Shown piece by piece: positions 1-7,546 of a DNA stretch of 64,000 nucleotides; the stretch's first letter is position 1, and every line of letters starts with the position of its first letter. Position numbers and translations under genes: made by a program. The stretch spans positions 620,001 to 684,000 of the forward strand of contig NZ_JAVDSH010000002.1 in the NCBI RefSeq assembly GCF_031455195.1, in the 5' to 3' direction. Origin of the DNA: Arthrobacter nitroguajacolicus_D. GTDB lineage: Bacteria > Actinomycetota > Actinomycetes > Actinomycetales > Micrococcaceae. The notes under the pieces were generated by a model, which saw only the letters and a list, made by a program, of their open reading frames with translations, was not told the DNA's origin and searched no databases.

Positions 1-1185
1 GTTCCAGTCCTTGCCCTCCTTCACCAGCTTGTTGAGGTCCTCAAGGCCTCCGGCGCGGGTGTTGAAGTTGTTGCCGTAATCAGTGTTGGCGGAGTCGTGC
101 CCCTCGCTGGTGTAGCCCTTGAGCATGGCCACCTGCCCCAGCCCGTCCGTTGCCAGGGAGATGCGTTTGACGTCGTCAAGGGTGCGGAGGAACGGGTGGG
201 TTGCCTGGGAGGCGAAGTTGAAGGGGATGTGGGTGATCACGTTGTCCGGCGTCTGGTCGCCTTTGTTGGGACTGACTTGGATGGATCTCATGGCGATGGC
301 CACGTCCTGCCAGTCCACGCCACCGTCCGCGTTGGCGTCGGCTGTGATCGCCACCCGGGTCCACGGGAGTTCCTCGGTACTGTCGGAGCCTTCGGCCCGG
401 TAGAGCCATTGGCCACTCGCCAAGCCCATGGAAACTCCGCCGGCGCCGTCGCTTACAGCTTGGCGCCAGAAGCGTCCGCGATCTTTGGCGCCCGGCCCGG
501 AGGATGTGTCGTAGAGGGCGTTGGATTCAACGGCGGCGCCCAGGGACGCAGTGTTGGCCAGTGCGTAGGCCGAACTCTTGGCAACAGCATCCAGGGGAGT
601 CGAGGCGGTGATCGGGGTGAACTCGTCGCCCGTGGCGCTCCGGTCCACGGAGAGGTTGGCCGTGGACACCTGGGCGCCCGGCTGCGTGGAGCTGACGGTC
701 ACCAGGCTCAGTCGGGGGAGTTGCAGGGTTTTCACCTGGTACTCCGCCGTGTCCTTAATCTCCGTGACGTTGAACGAGACCACGTTCTTCGTCACGGACA
801 ACCGGGCGTTGATCACGGTGTTGCCGAATTCGGGCACGGTGAGGACGTAGTCCCTTGCATCTTTGCCCGAGGCGGCGGACGTACCGGTGACCGTGTATTC
901 CGTGCCGTTGATCGTGATGGTGGTGAGCCGGGCGGTGGTCCCGTCCAGGCGGGCACGGGCAGTGGTGTCGGTGTAGCCAAGGACCTGGGGGAAGGTGGTG
1001 GCAACGTCCACCCGGAGCTGCCCGGAGGAAATAGTGGTGGTGTCGGTGGGGCTGATGGTCTCTGCGGGTTGGGTGGCGGCGGTTGCTGCCGCGGGTGGGA
1101 GGGCCAGCAGGCCCAGCGACGATGAGGCGACGACACACGCCAAGCTCAGCGAGGCGAACCGTCTGGGGGATGACAAGCGGGGCAT
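1..1185 (-). CDS. Secreted GH101 endo-alpha-N-acetylgalactosaminidase, C-terminus beyond window edge
   Basis: Only the first 395 codons are present; the reading frame runs off the left edge. Residues 1 to about 36 form a Sec signal peptide: arginines, a hydrophobic core, then an Ala-rich cleavage region. The middle is the beta-sandwich domain that precedes the barrel in this family. From about residue 330 the sequence matches the start of the GH101 barrel, including LKGYTSEGHDSANTDYG, which is characteristic. The catalytic Asp and Glu of the family lie further on and cannot be checked. Family members release Gal-beta-1,3-GalNAc from Ser/Thr of mucin-type O-glycoproteins outside the cell. The ATG at 1185 has AAGGAG four bases upstream. 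The divergent sugar operon next door fits use of the released sugar. Family identity is confident; exact substrate is inferred. Confidence 0.85.
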   Translation of the reverse strand, partial: MPRLSSPRRFASLSLACVVASSSLGLLALPPAAATAATQPAETISPTDTTTISSGQLRVDVATTFPQVLGYTDTTARARLDGTTARLTTITINGTEYTVTGTSAASGKDARDYVLTVPEFGNTVINARLSVTKNVVSFNVTEIKDTAEYQVKTLQLPRLSLVTVSSTQPGAQVSTANLSVDRSATGDEFTPITASTPLDAVAKSSAYALANTASLGAAVESNALYDTSSGPGAKDRGRFWRQAVSDGAGGVSMGLASGQWLYRAEGSDSTEELPWTRVAITADANADGGVDWQDVAIAMRSIQVSPNKGDQTPDNVITHIPFNFASQATHPFLRTLDDVKRISLATDGLGQVAMLKGYTSEGHDSANTDYGNNFNTRAGGLEDLNKLVKEGKDWN

Positions 1186-1223
1186 GATGCTCCTTCTTGA
1201 TTATTCCGAGCTAGTAACAGTCA

Positions 1224-1243
1224 TGTTCTTGCGGACCAGAACA
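1224..1243. promoter_or_regulatory. Inverted repeat TGTTCT-N8-AGAACA upstream of the GH101 gene
   Basis: A perfect 6-bp inverted repeat with an 8-bp spacer lies 39 to 58 bases upstream of the GH101 start codon. Its size and symmetry suit a dimeric repressor. It is not known which protein, if any, binds it; the position within the 5' leader would suit repression. Confidence 0.35.
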
Positions 1244-1273
1244 AGACTGCTTCATCGGACAGAAGTTGACAAC

Positions 1274-1291
1274 AGTTAACAGGTAGTTAAC
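1274..1291. promoter_or_regulatory. Two AGTTAAC boxes 11 bp apart
   Basis: AGTTAAC occurs at 1274-1280 and 1285-1291, one helical turn apart, in an AT-rich patch of an otherwise GC-rich region between the divergent GH101 gene and sugar operon. Each contains the palindrome GTTAAC. This may be part of the GH101 promoter or an operator; no factor can be named. Confidence 0.3.
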
Positions 1292-1388
1292 TAAAAAGAA
1301 CATCAGGGAACAGCTTTCCGCCCACGCAGCGCGCATCGCAACCATGCGCGCATAATGCGCAGTCTTCTTCAGTAGATGATCCTTGTGA

Positions 1389-1437
1389 GATCGAAAATGA
1401 TCGTTTAGTGTTTCTATAGATCAGAAAACGTCATTTA
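1389..1437 (+). promoter_or_regulatory. Candidate DeoR-type operator: two 19-bp direct repeats 30 bp apart
   Basis: Segments 1389-1407 and 1419-1437 both begin GATC, contain an A-rich core and end in a TTTA tail; 13 of 19 positions match, and they are offset by exactly 30 bp, three helical turns. The second ends 23 bases before the start codon of the sugar operon. DeoR-family repressors often bind several A/T-rich direct repeats, and a DeoR gene closes this operon, so autoregulation is a reasonable inference. Confidence 0.4.
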
Positions 1438-1460
1438 CTTGAGCGGGAACGGGAACAACG

Positions 1461-2378
1461 ATGAGCGAGAACACACTGGGCGCCTTCATGGAGGAAGAGC
1501 TGGTTTCCCAGCCGGACGTTTGGCAGCGCGCTGTTGAGCAGGCGGGGTCGGAGCAGTTGCTCCCCGCCGATGGCAAGCGCATCGCCGTCATCGGCTGTGG
1601 AACGTCCTGGTTCATGGCCCAGAGCTACGCGGCCGCCCGCGAGTCCGCCGGTAAGGGCGTCACCGATGCATTCGCCGCCTCCGAGGCTTTCCTGAACCAC
1701 AACAGCGCAGATCGCCAGTACGACGCCGTTGTGGCCATTACGCGCTCCGGCACCACCACCGAGGTACTTGAGATCCTGGCCGAGTTGAAGGGAATCGTCC
1801 CCACCGTTGCGATCATTGGTGACACCACGTCTCCGATCATCGAGCTGGCGGACGCTGTGATTGGCCTGCAATACGCCGATGAGCGTTCCGTCGTCCAGAC
1901 CCGGTTCGCCACCACGGCCTTGGTCTACCTGCTCAGCAGCCTCGGAATCAACGTGCAGCAGGCCATCGAGGACGCTCGGGACGCAGTGAGCGCCCCGGTC
2001 TCCCAGGAACTGCTGGACGCGGAGCAGTTCACCTTCCTTGGCACTGGCTGGACGGTGGGCCTTGCCCACGAAGCCGGCTTGAAAATGCGCGAGGCAGTCC
2101 AGGGGTGGACCGAGTCCTACCCCGCCATGGAATACCGCCACGGCCCCATTTCCATTGCTGCGCCCGGCCGCGTCACCTGGTTGTTCGGTGCCCAGCCTGA
2201 AGGCCTCGACAACGACATGGCAGTAACCGGCGCCCTTTACGTCCACACAGGTAAGCACCCCCTGGCTGAGCTGGCCCGAGTACACAAAGTAACCCTTGAG
2301 CGCGCACGCGTCCGCGGACTCAATCCGGATCTGCCCCGCAACCTGACACGCTCCGTCATTCTCGACGCCTCAGCCTAG
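1461..2378 (+). CDS. SIS-domain sugar isomerase/deaminase, AgaS-like
   Basis: A 305-residue cytoplasmic protein with two SIS (phosphosugar-binding) domains. The first shows GCGTSW at 45-50 and TRSGTTTE at 94-101, the Ser/Thr-rich phosphate loop. The second shows FLGTGW near 192 and EYRHGPIS at 224-231, as in the GlmS isomerase half. There is no glutaminase domain, so it should act as an isomerase or deaminase on an amino-sugar phosphate. It is first in a five-gene operon with ROK kinase, PfkB kinase, class II aldolase and DeoR regulator. With the divergent GH101 gene this points to galactosamine-6-phosphate converted to tagatose-6-phosphate, the AgaS reaction. A glucosamine- or fructosamine-type substrate cannot be excluded. 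Confidence 0.8.
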   Translation: MSENTLGAFMEEELVSQPDVWQRAVEQAGSEQLLPADGKRIAVIGCGTSWFMAQSYAAARESAGKGVTDAFAASEAFLNHNSADRQYDAVVAITRSGTTTEVLEILAELKGIVPTVAIIGDTTSPIIELADAVIGLQYADERSVVQTRFATTALVYLLSSLGINVQQAIEDARDAVSAPVSQELLDAEQFTFLGTGWTVGLAHEAGLKMREAVQGWTESYPAMEYRHGPISIAAPGRVTWLFGAQPEGLDNDMAVTGALYVHTGKHPLAELARVHKVTLERARVRGLNPDLPRNLTRSVILDASA

Positions 2379-2387
2379 GCACCCGTC

Positions 2388-3323
2388 ATGGTTCTCGGAG
2401 CCGCAGAATCACCCGTCCTGTCCTTTGACGTTGGCGGAACCGACATCAAAGCGGGTTTGGTGGATGCCCGTGGAAATGTCCTGGGCATGCGCCGCGTCCC
2501 TACGCCGTTGGACTCGTCCCGGCCGGGGGAGGCAGTGCTGGACCGGCTCGCGGAGCTTGCTGCCGAGTTGGCTTCCGAGTTCCCGGGATCGCCCGCACGG
2601 GCCGCCGGGATCATCGTTCCGGGCATCGTAGACTCCGTGGCCGGGGTTGGTGTCTACTCCGCCAACCTTGGCTGGCGTGACTTCCCCTTCACTGCCGAAG
2701 CCGAGAAGCGGCTGGGCATCCCCGTCGCTTTCGATCACGATGTCCGATCCGCCGCTGCCGTGGAACATAGCCTGGGTGGGTCCAGGGAGTTCAACGACGT
2801 TGTGGTGATGGTGGTGGGCACCGGCATCGCTGCCGCCGTCTTCTCGGGGGGAAAGCCCGTGACAGCGGGCGGCTTCGCAGGAGAGCTGGGCCACGCCCAG
2901 GTCCCGGACCCCGACGCCTCCCCAGGCGGCGCGGGCTCCACAATCCTCGAAGCCGTCGGCTCTGCCGGGGCCATCGCCAAGCGCTACCACCGCGCCTCGG
3001 GAAACAGGGTGAACGGGGCACGCGGTGTACTGCTCCGGGCGAACGCGGGCGACGCGCTGGCGGCCCGTATCTGGGCCGACGCCGTGGACGCCCTCGCCTT
3101 CACCATCTGTCAATGCGTCAACATCATTGGTACCGAAGCCGTCGTGATCGGCGGTGGGCTCGCGGAAGCCGGTGAGGAGCTCCTGGAGCCCCTCCGCGCC
3201 CGTGTTGACCACATCCTCGATTTCCAGCGACGTCCACAACTGATCCGTGCCCAATTGGGACAGGACGCAGGCCTGTTGGGTGCGGCCTTGAACGCCCGGG
3301 CGCTCTTGGGAGGCAAGCAGTGA
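2388..3323 (+). CDS. ROK-family sugar kinase lacking the usual zinc cysteines
   Basis: A 311-residue protein beginning with the ATP phosphate-binding loop DVGGTDIK at 14-21. The catalytic Asp is probably D118 in FDHDVRSAA, and a second nucleotide loop GTGIAAAVF follows at about 144. GELGH at 165-169 is the usual lead-in to the ROK zinc motif, but the expected CxCGxxGC cluster is missing: residues 175-190 are Pro/Gly/Ala-rich with no Cys. Many ROK proteins are sugar kinases; there is no N-terminal helix-turn-helix, so this is an enzyme rather than a ROK repressor. It begins 10 bases after the SIS gene and its last bases overlap the next start. Probable role is phosphorylation of GalNAc or galactosamine before the isomerase step; the substrate is inferred from context. 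Confidence 0.8.
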   Translation: MVLGAAESPVLSFDVGGTDIKAGLVDARGNVLGMRRVPTPLDSSRPGEAVLDRLAELAAELASEFPGSPARAAGIIVPGIVDSVAGVGVYSANLGWRDFPFTAEAEKRLGIPVAFDHDVRSAAAVEHSLGGSREFNDVVVMVVGTGIAAAVFSGGKPVTAGGFAGELGHAQVPDPDASPGGAGSTILEAVGSAGAIAKRYHRASGNRVNGARGVLLRANAGDALAARIWADAVDALAFTICQCVNIIGTEAVVIGGGLAEAGEELLEPLRARVDHILDFQRRPQLIRAQLGQDAGLLGAALNARALLGGKQ

Positions 3324-4288
3324 ATCGCGCCGCCGTAAACCGCATTATTACCGTCACCCCCAACCCGGCCATCGACATGACCTACACCGTCCAGGGGATC
3401 ACCGAGGGTGCCAGCCACCGCGTCCCAACCCCCTTGAGCAGGGCAGGAGGCAAGGGCATCAACGTCGCCCGCGTCACCCACCAGCTCGGATATCCGGTTC
3501 TCGCGATTGCCCCGACCGGGGGTGCGGCGGGGCAGACCCTCGCCGCTGAACTATGGACCAGCGGGGTACCGCACGCCCTGGTGGGAGTTGCCGCGGAGAC
3601 GCGGCGAAGCATCGCACTGGTGGACGCCGTCGCCGGAGAAACGTCCATCTTCAATGAGGAGGGGCAGGCGCTGCTGCCCGACGATTGGCGCTCGCTCCGG
3701 ATCGCCGTGGTGGAAGCCGTGAGCGGCAACCGAAACCTGCCGGCCTCCGTCCTGGTCGGCTCGGGCAGCTTGCCGCCGGGCGCACCTGCGGATTTCTACC
3801 CGGAGCTGGTGCGGTTGGCTCACGACGCCGGCATACCGGCCATCATCGACACTTCCGGTCCCGGGATCATCGCCGCCGCCAAGGCAGGTGCCGACATCCT
3901 CAAACCGAACCACCACGAACTTGCCGAGGCCACCGGCGAGTCCAGCCTTGAGGCAGCTGCACTGTCACTGATTGCCATGGGGGCCCGCACGGTGCTGGTC
4001 AGTGCCGGCGCTGACGGCATGCTCGCCTTCGACCACGCCGCCCCGGGCGGCTACTGGAGCGCCCGCTTGCCGGAGGCGCTCAGCGGCAACCCCACAGGGG
4101 CGGGCGACGCCGGTGTGGCAGCTGCCGCCGTCGCACTCGCCGAAGGCGTCACCGAACCACGCGAAATCCTCCGGCGGGCCACCGCCTGGTCCGCCGCGGC
4201 GGTGCTCATGCCCGCAGCGGGCGAAATTTCGCCGCGCCACCAGGAACTTCAAGACCAACTGATCGTGACATGGAAGGAGACCCGGTGA
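3320..4288 (+). CDS. PfkB-family hexose-phosphate kinase (1-phosphofructokinase / tagatose-6-phosphate kinase type)
   Basis: The 322-residue protein opens with VTPNPAIDMTY and has GGKGINVARV near 43, both typical of the 1-phosphofructokinase/LacC branch of PfkB kinases. The anion hole and catalytic base are in GAGDA, D263. The GTG start overlaps the ROK stop codon by four bases (GTGA), so translation is probably coupled. Placed between an amino-sugar isomerase and a class II aldolase, the likely reaction is tagatose-6-phosphate to tagatose-1,6-bisphosphate. Fructose-1-phosphate kinase activity is the main alternative, but no fructose PTS gene is adjacent. Confidence 0.8.
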   Translation: MNRAAVNRIITVTPNPAIDMTYTVQGITEGASHRVPTPLSRAGGKGINVARVTHQLGYPVLAIAPTGGAAGQTLAAELWTSGVPHALVGVAAETRRSIALVDAVAGETSIFNEEGQALLPDDWRSLRIAVVEAVSGNRNLPASVLVGSGSLPPGAPADFYPELVRLAHDAGIPAIIDTSGPGIIAAAKAGADILKPNHHELAEATGESSLEAAALSLIAMGARTVLVSAGADGMLAFDHAAPGGYWSARLPEALSGNPTGAGDAGVAAAAVALAEGVTEPREILRRATAWSAAAVLMPAAGEISPRHQELQDQLIVTWKETR

Positions 4289-5124
4289 CCCTGGTCAACA
4301 CACGGGAGCTGATGGACACAGCCGCAGCCAACGGCACGGGCCAAGGCGCGTTCAACATCATCCATTTAGAGACAGCCGAGGGCCTGGTTGCCGGTGCGGA
4401 AGCCGCAGGCGTCCCGCTCATCCTGCAGATTTCCGAAAACTGCGCGAAGTATCACGGTGGGCTGGAGCCCATCGCCTCGGCCGCCCTCGCGATCGCCCGT
4501 TCCGCCGCTGTTCCCGTCGCCCTCCACCTGGACCACGCCGAGTCCGAGGACCTCGCGCTCGCCGCCGTCGATCTTGGCTTCGGTTCGGTGATGTACGACG
4601 GCGCGCACCTGCCTTACGAGTGGAACGTCGAAGTCACCCAGCGGGTGGCCAAATACGCCCACGGACAGGGCGTCTACGTTGAGGCCGAGCTCGGCAAGGT
4701 GGGAGGCAAGGACGGAGCCCACGCCCCGGGCGTCCGAACCGACCCCGCAGAAGCCCAGGCATTTGTCGAAGCTACGGGCGTGGATGCCCTCGCGGTGGCT
4801 GTCGGCTCATCCCACGCCATGACCGAACGCAGTGCCGCCCTGGACCTGCACCTGATTTCCCGATTGAAGTCCGCGGTGGGCAAACCACTGGTCCTCCACG
4901 GCTCCTCTGGCGTCACAGACGAGATGCTCGTAGCTGCTATCGCCGCAGGTATGACTAAAATCAACGTATCCACACATTTGAACGGGTTCTTTACCCGCGC
5001 CGTCCGTGAGTACCTCGATGCCAACCCTGCAGTGGTGGATTCCCGGAAGTACATCAAGGCCGGCCGGGATGCCCTGGTGCTGGAGTCCGCACGTATGCTG
5101 ACGCTGTTCGCCAAAGCGAAATAG
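4285..5124 (+). CDS. Class II ketose-bisphosphate aldolase, GatY/KbaY-like
   Basis: I start this at the GTG at 4285, which overlaps the kinase stop codon by four bases and has GAAGGAG eight bases ahead; an in-frame ATG at 4270 sits upstream of that ribosome site and is less likely. The 279-residue protein has the class II zinc and catalytic motifs HLDHA at 81-85, YVEAELG near 131, GSSH at 174-177 and LHGSSG at 204-209. Size matches tagatose/fructose-bisphosphate aldolases of the GatY/KbaY group. It would split tagatose-1,6-bisphosphate into glyceraldehyde-3-phosphate and dihydroxyacetone phosphate, ending the pathway. Preference for tagatose over fructose bisphosphate is inferred from the operon. 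Confidence 0.85.
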   Translation: MTLVNTRELMDTAAANGTGQGAFNIIHLETAEGLVAGAEAAGVPLILQISENCAKYHGGLEPIASAALAIARSAAVPVALHLDHAESEDLALAAVDLGFGSVMYDGAHLPYEWNVEVTQRVAKYAHGQGVYVEAELGKVGGKDGAHAPGVRTDPAEAQAFVEATGVDALAVAVGSSHAMTERSAALDLHLISRLKSAVGKPLVLHGSSGVTDEMLVAAIAAGMTKINVSTHLNGFFTRAVREYLDANPAVVDSRKYIKAGRDALVLESARMLTLFAKAK

Positions 5125-5148
5125 CAAGGAACCCGCGAAAGGCTCGTC

Positions 5149-5940
5149 ATGACCCGCACCGATCGGCTGACCGCCATCCTTGACCTCCTGGCCGAGTCCG
5201 GCCATGTGGAAGTCGAGGACATCGTGACGCGTTTGGGCGTGTCGCCTGCAACGGCGCGCCGGGATCTCGACAGCCTCGCCAAGCAAAGGTTGCTTAGCCG
5301 GACCAGGGGCGGCGCCACCACAGGGTCCGTTGCCTACGACCTCCCCGGGCGCTACAACCGGGACGACCACGCAGAGGCCAAGCAGGAAATCGCGGTGGCC
5401 GCGTCGTCGTTGATCCGACCCGGTGCAGTGATCGGGCTCAGCGGCGGTACCACCAACACGGCCCTGGCCCAGCTTCTTTCCACCCGAGAGGACCTCAACG
5501 CGCCGTCCAACAGGCCTACGTTGACCGTGGTGACCAATGCCATCAACATCGCCTCGCAACTGGCAGTCCGGCCGAACATCAAGATCATGGTCACGGGAGG
5601 CATCCTGAATCCCCGGTCCTACGAACTCGTGGGCCCCTACACGGATGTCATCATGCAGAAAGTCGCCTTGGACATAGCCTTCATCGGCGTCAACGGCGTG
5701 GACCCGGACCTCGGCCCCACCATCACCGACGAAGGCGAAGCCATGGTCAACACAGTGATGGCACGCCGGGCCACGGAATCTTATGTCGTGGCAGACTCCT
5801 CCAAAGTGGGCCGGCGCTCCTTCGCCGCCATGTCCGGTTACGACTTCCGGCACCTCATCACCGACTCGGGCATCAGCGCCGAGGACAAGGCCGCATTCGA
5901 GGCCAAGGGCACCGAAGTCATCGTCGCGCCTGCCAGCTAG
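5149..5940 (+). CDS. DeoR/GlpR-family transcriptional regulator of the sugar operon
   Basis: A 263-residue regulator with the DeoR winged helix-turn-helix at the N-terminus (RLTAILDLLAESGHVEVEDI, then SPATARRDL as recognition helix) and a C-terminal DeoRC sugar-phosphate sensor domain with the loop GLSGGTTNTALA near 98. It is the last gene of the operon, 24 bases after the aldolase. Family members usually repress their own catabolic operon and are released by a phosphorylated sugar intermediate. The paired repeats at 1389-1437 are the most obvious candidate binding sites. Confidence 0.85.
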   Translation: MTRTDRLTAILDLLAESGHVEVEDIVTRLGVSPATARRDLDSLAKQRLLSRTRGGATTGSVAYDLPGRYNRDDHAEAKQEIAVAASSLIRPGAVIGLSGGTTNTALAQLLSTREDLNAPSNRPTLTVVTNAINIASQLAVRPNIKIMVTGGILNPRSYELVGPYTDVIMQKVALDIAFIGVNGVDPDLGPTITDEGEAMVNTVMARRATESYVVADSSKVGRRSFAAMSGYDFRHLITDSGISAEDKAAFEAKGTEVIVAPAS

Positions 5941-5949
5941 GGTTTGCTC

Positions 5950-6642
5950 CTAGAACCGCATCCTTGGCGCGTGGAGCACCGAATCGTCCACGTCCCTGGG
6001 CACCCATTGGGTGAACGGCAGGTCCAAACGGTACTGGTCGCCGTCGTCCTTAATCAGCGTGCGTAACTCTGCGTTCTCCGGGTTGTTCAGCGACTCGAAG
6101 TACTCCACCGTCCAGTGGAACCAGCGCATGCAAAACAGGCGCATCGTCAGGCCGTGCGTCACCAGCAGCGTGTTCGGTACATAGGTGGGCTTTTGCCAAT
6201 GGCGGTAGAGCGTCTCCATGAACGAGGACACGCGGTCGTACACGTCCGAGCCTGACTCGCCCTCGCGGAAGCGATAGAAGAAATGGCCATAGAGGTTGCG
6301 CAGTTCCTTTTGGTCCTCGATGTCCCCAGCTATCTGGAAGTTGGCCCAGTCCTGTTCGCGCAGCCGAGGCTCCTCGACCACGCGCTCCACCAAGGACCCA
6401 AGGTTCATTGCCTCGAGTGTCTGGTAGGCGCGCAGATAGGGCGATATGTAAACGCAGACCTGCTCTCCGTCGAGCTTCCTGCGGAGGTCGTCACCAGCGA
6501 TCCGTGCCTGCTCCACGCCTTGGTCCGTCAGGGGGATCCGGTAGTCCGGCACGCGGTTGTAAATCGACGTGTCGGCATTGGCGGCGGATTGGCCGTGCCG
6601 GATCATGAAAATTCGCTCAGGGGCACCCATCCCATCAAGCAT
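5950..6642 (-). CDS. Histidine phosphatase family protein
   Basis: Up to 230 residues, phosphoglycerate-mutase fold. The catalytic motif MIRHGQSAAN is at 13-22 and the second active-site His is in LLVTHGLTMRL; an acidic DWANF segment lies between. Substrate is unknown; such proteins act on small phosphate esters or phosphoproteins. A second in-frame ATG at 6630 gives a start beginning MGAPERIF and is equally plausible, since neither has a strong ribosome site. It converges on the DeoR gene with only 9 bases between the stop codons, so it is not part of that operon. Confidence 0.8.
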   Translation of the reverse strand: MLDGMGAPERIFMIRHGQSAANADTSIYNRVPDYRIPLTDQGVEQARIAGDDLRRKLDGEQVCVYISPYLRAYQTLEAMNLGSLVERVVEEPRLREQDWANFQIAGDIEDQKELRNLYGHFFYRFREGESGSDVYDRVSSFMETLYRHWQKPTYVPNTLLVTHGLTMRLFCMRWFHWTVEYFESLNNPENAELRTLIKDDGDQYRLDLPFTQWVPRDVDDSVLHAPRMRF

Positions 6643-6692
6643 GGGGCGGTGGTTCCCGGCAAAGTGGCAGGAACTGCAGGCAAGATAGGTAC

Positions 6693-7466
6693 ATGTTCCT
6701 TGCTTCCCGACGCCGGCTGCGCGCCGAACTGCTAATTGTGCTTGGTCTGTCCCTGGGCCAGTCGGCCGTCTATTCGGTGGTGCAACTGCTGGACAAGATG
6801 ACGCGGGCGCCGTTGGCGGATGCGACCTCGACGCTGAACAGGTCCCAAAGCACCCGCGAATACTTCGACCTCACGTACCAGTTGCTGGACATCGTGTTCG
6901 CCCTGGTGCCTGTGGCGCTGGTGTTCTACTTCCTGTCCACGCATGTCCAGGCGAACCGGGACGGCGACAACGGATCGGCGTTCGCCCGGCTGGGGTTTGA
7001 TTTCGCCCGCCCTGGCAAGGACCTGCTCCACGGCCTGGGACTGGCAGCTGCCATAGGCATCCCATCGTTGGGCCTTTACGCGGCCGGCAGGGCCCTGGGC
7101 ATCACGACGGCGATCGTGCCCAGTGGCCTGGACGCGTATTGGTGGACGGTCCCCGTGCTGATCCTGTCCGCGGTCCGGCACGGAATCGTGGAGGAAGTGA
7201 TTGTGGTGGGCTACCTGATGGACCGCTTTGGCAAATTTGGGTGGAGCACCCCAGTGGCCATCGGTGTCAGCGCAGTACTGCGGGGGAGTTACCACCTGTA
7301 CCAAGGCTTTGGCCCGTTCATTGGCAACGTCGTGATGGGCTTGGTCTTTGCCTGGATCTACACCAAAACCAAGCGAGTGATGCCCTTGGTGATCGCGCAC
7401 GCGTTGCTGGACATCGTGGCTTTCGTAGGTTTCAGCCTGTTCGGGAAGGCGGTGGGCCTAGGGTAG
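6693..7466 (+). CDS. CPBP-family intramembrane protein
   Basis: A 257-residue protein with about seven or eight hydrophobic segments. The Abi/CPBP core is present: HGIVEEVIVVGYL near 165-177 (glutamate pair), a segment with SYHLYQGFGPFIGN, and HALLDIVAF near the C-terminus. These supply the Glu and His residues expected of a CAAX-protease-like membrane metallopeptidase. The usual Arg two residues after EExxx is replaced by Val-Gly. Function in actinobacteria is unknown; suggestions for the family include protein processing and bacteriocin immunity. It stands alone, followed by a strong hairpin. Confidence 0.75.
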   Translation: MFLASRRRLRAELLIVLGLSLGQSAVYSVVQLLDKMTRAPLADATSTLNRSQSTREYFDLTYQLLDIVFALVPVALVFYFLSTHVQANRDGDNGSAFARLGFDFARPGKDLLHGLGLAAAIGIPSLGLYAAGRALGITTAIVPSGLDAYWWTVPVLILSAVRHGIVEEVIVVGYLMDRFGKFGWSTPVAIGVSAVLRGSYHLYQGFGPFIGNVVMGLVFAWIYTKTKRVMPLVIAHALLDIVAFVGFSLFGKAVGLG

Positions 7467-7482
7467 GGGCCCTAAAAATATC

Positions 7483-7530
7483 CGGCCGCCATCGGTGGGT
7501 GACGTCATTGGCACCCGCTGATGGCGGCCG
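7483..7530. terminator. Bidirectional hairpin between convergent genes
   Basis: CGGCCGCCATC at 7483-7493 pairs perfectly with GATGGCGGCCG at 7520-7530, and the inner bases GTGGGT and ACCCGC extend the stem with a wobble. It lies between the ends of the CPBP gene and the oppositely oriented VOC gene and could terminate both. There is no strong T run. Confidence 0.7.
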
Positions 7531-7546
7531 AAGCTTTGTGGAACGG

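Noticed and set aside
97..1125. Plus-strand frame of 342 codons over the GH101 gene
   Set aside because: The minus strand gives a signal peptide and GH101 motifs; the plus-strand frame is Gly/Val/Arg-rich without any recognisable domain.
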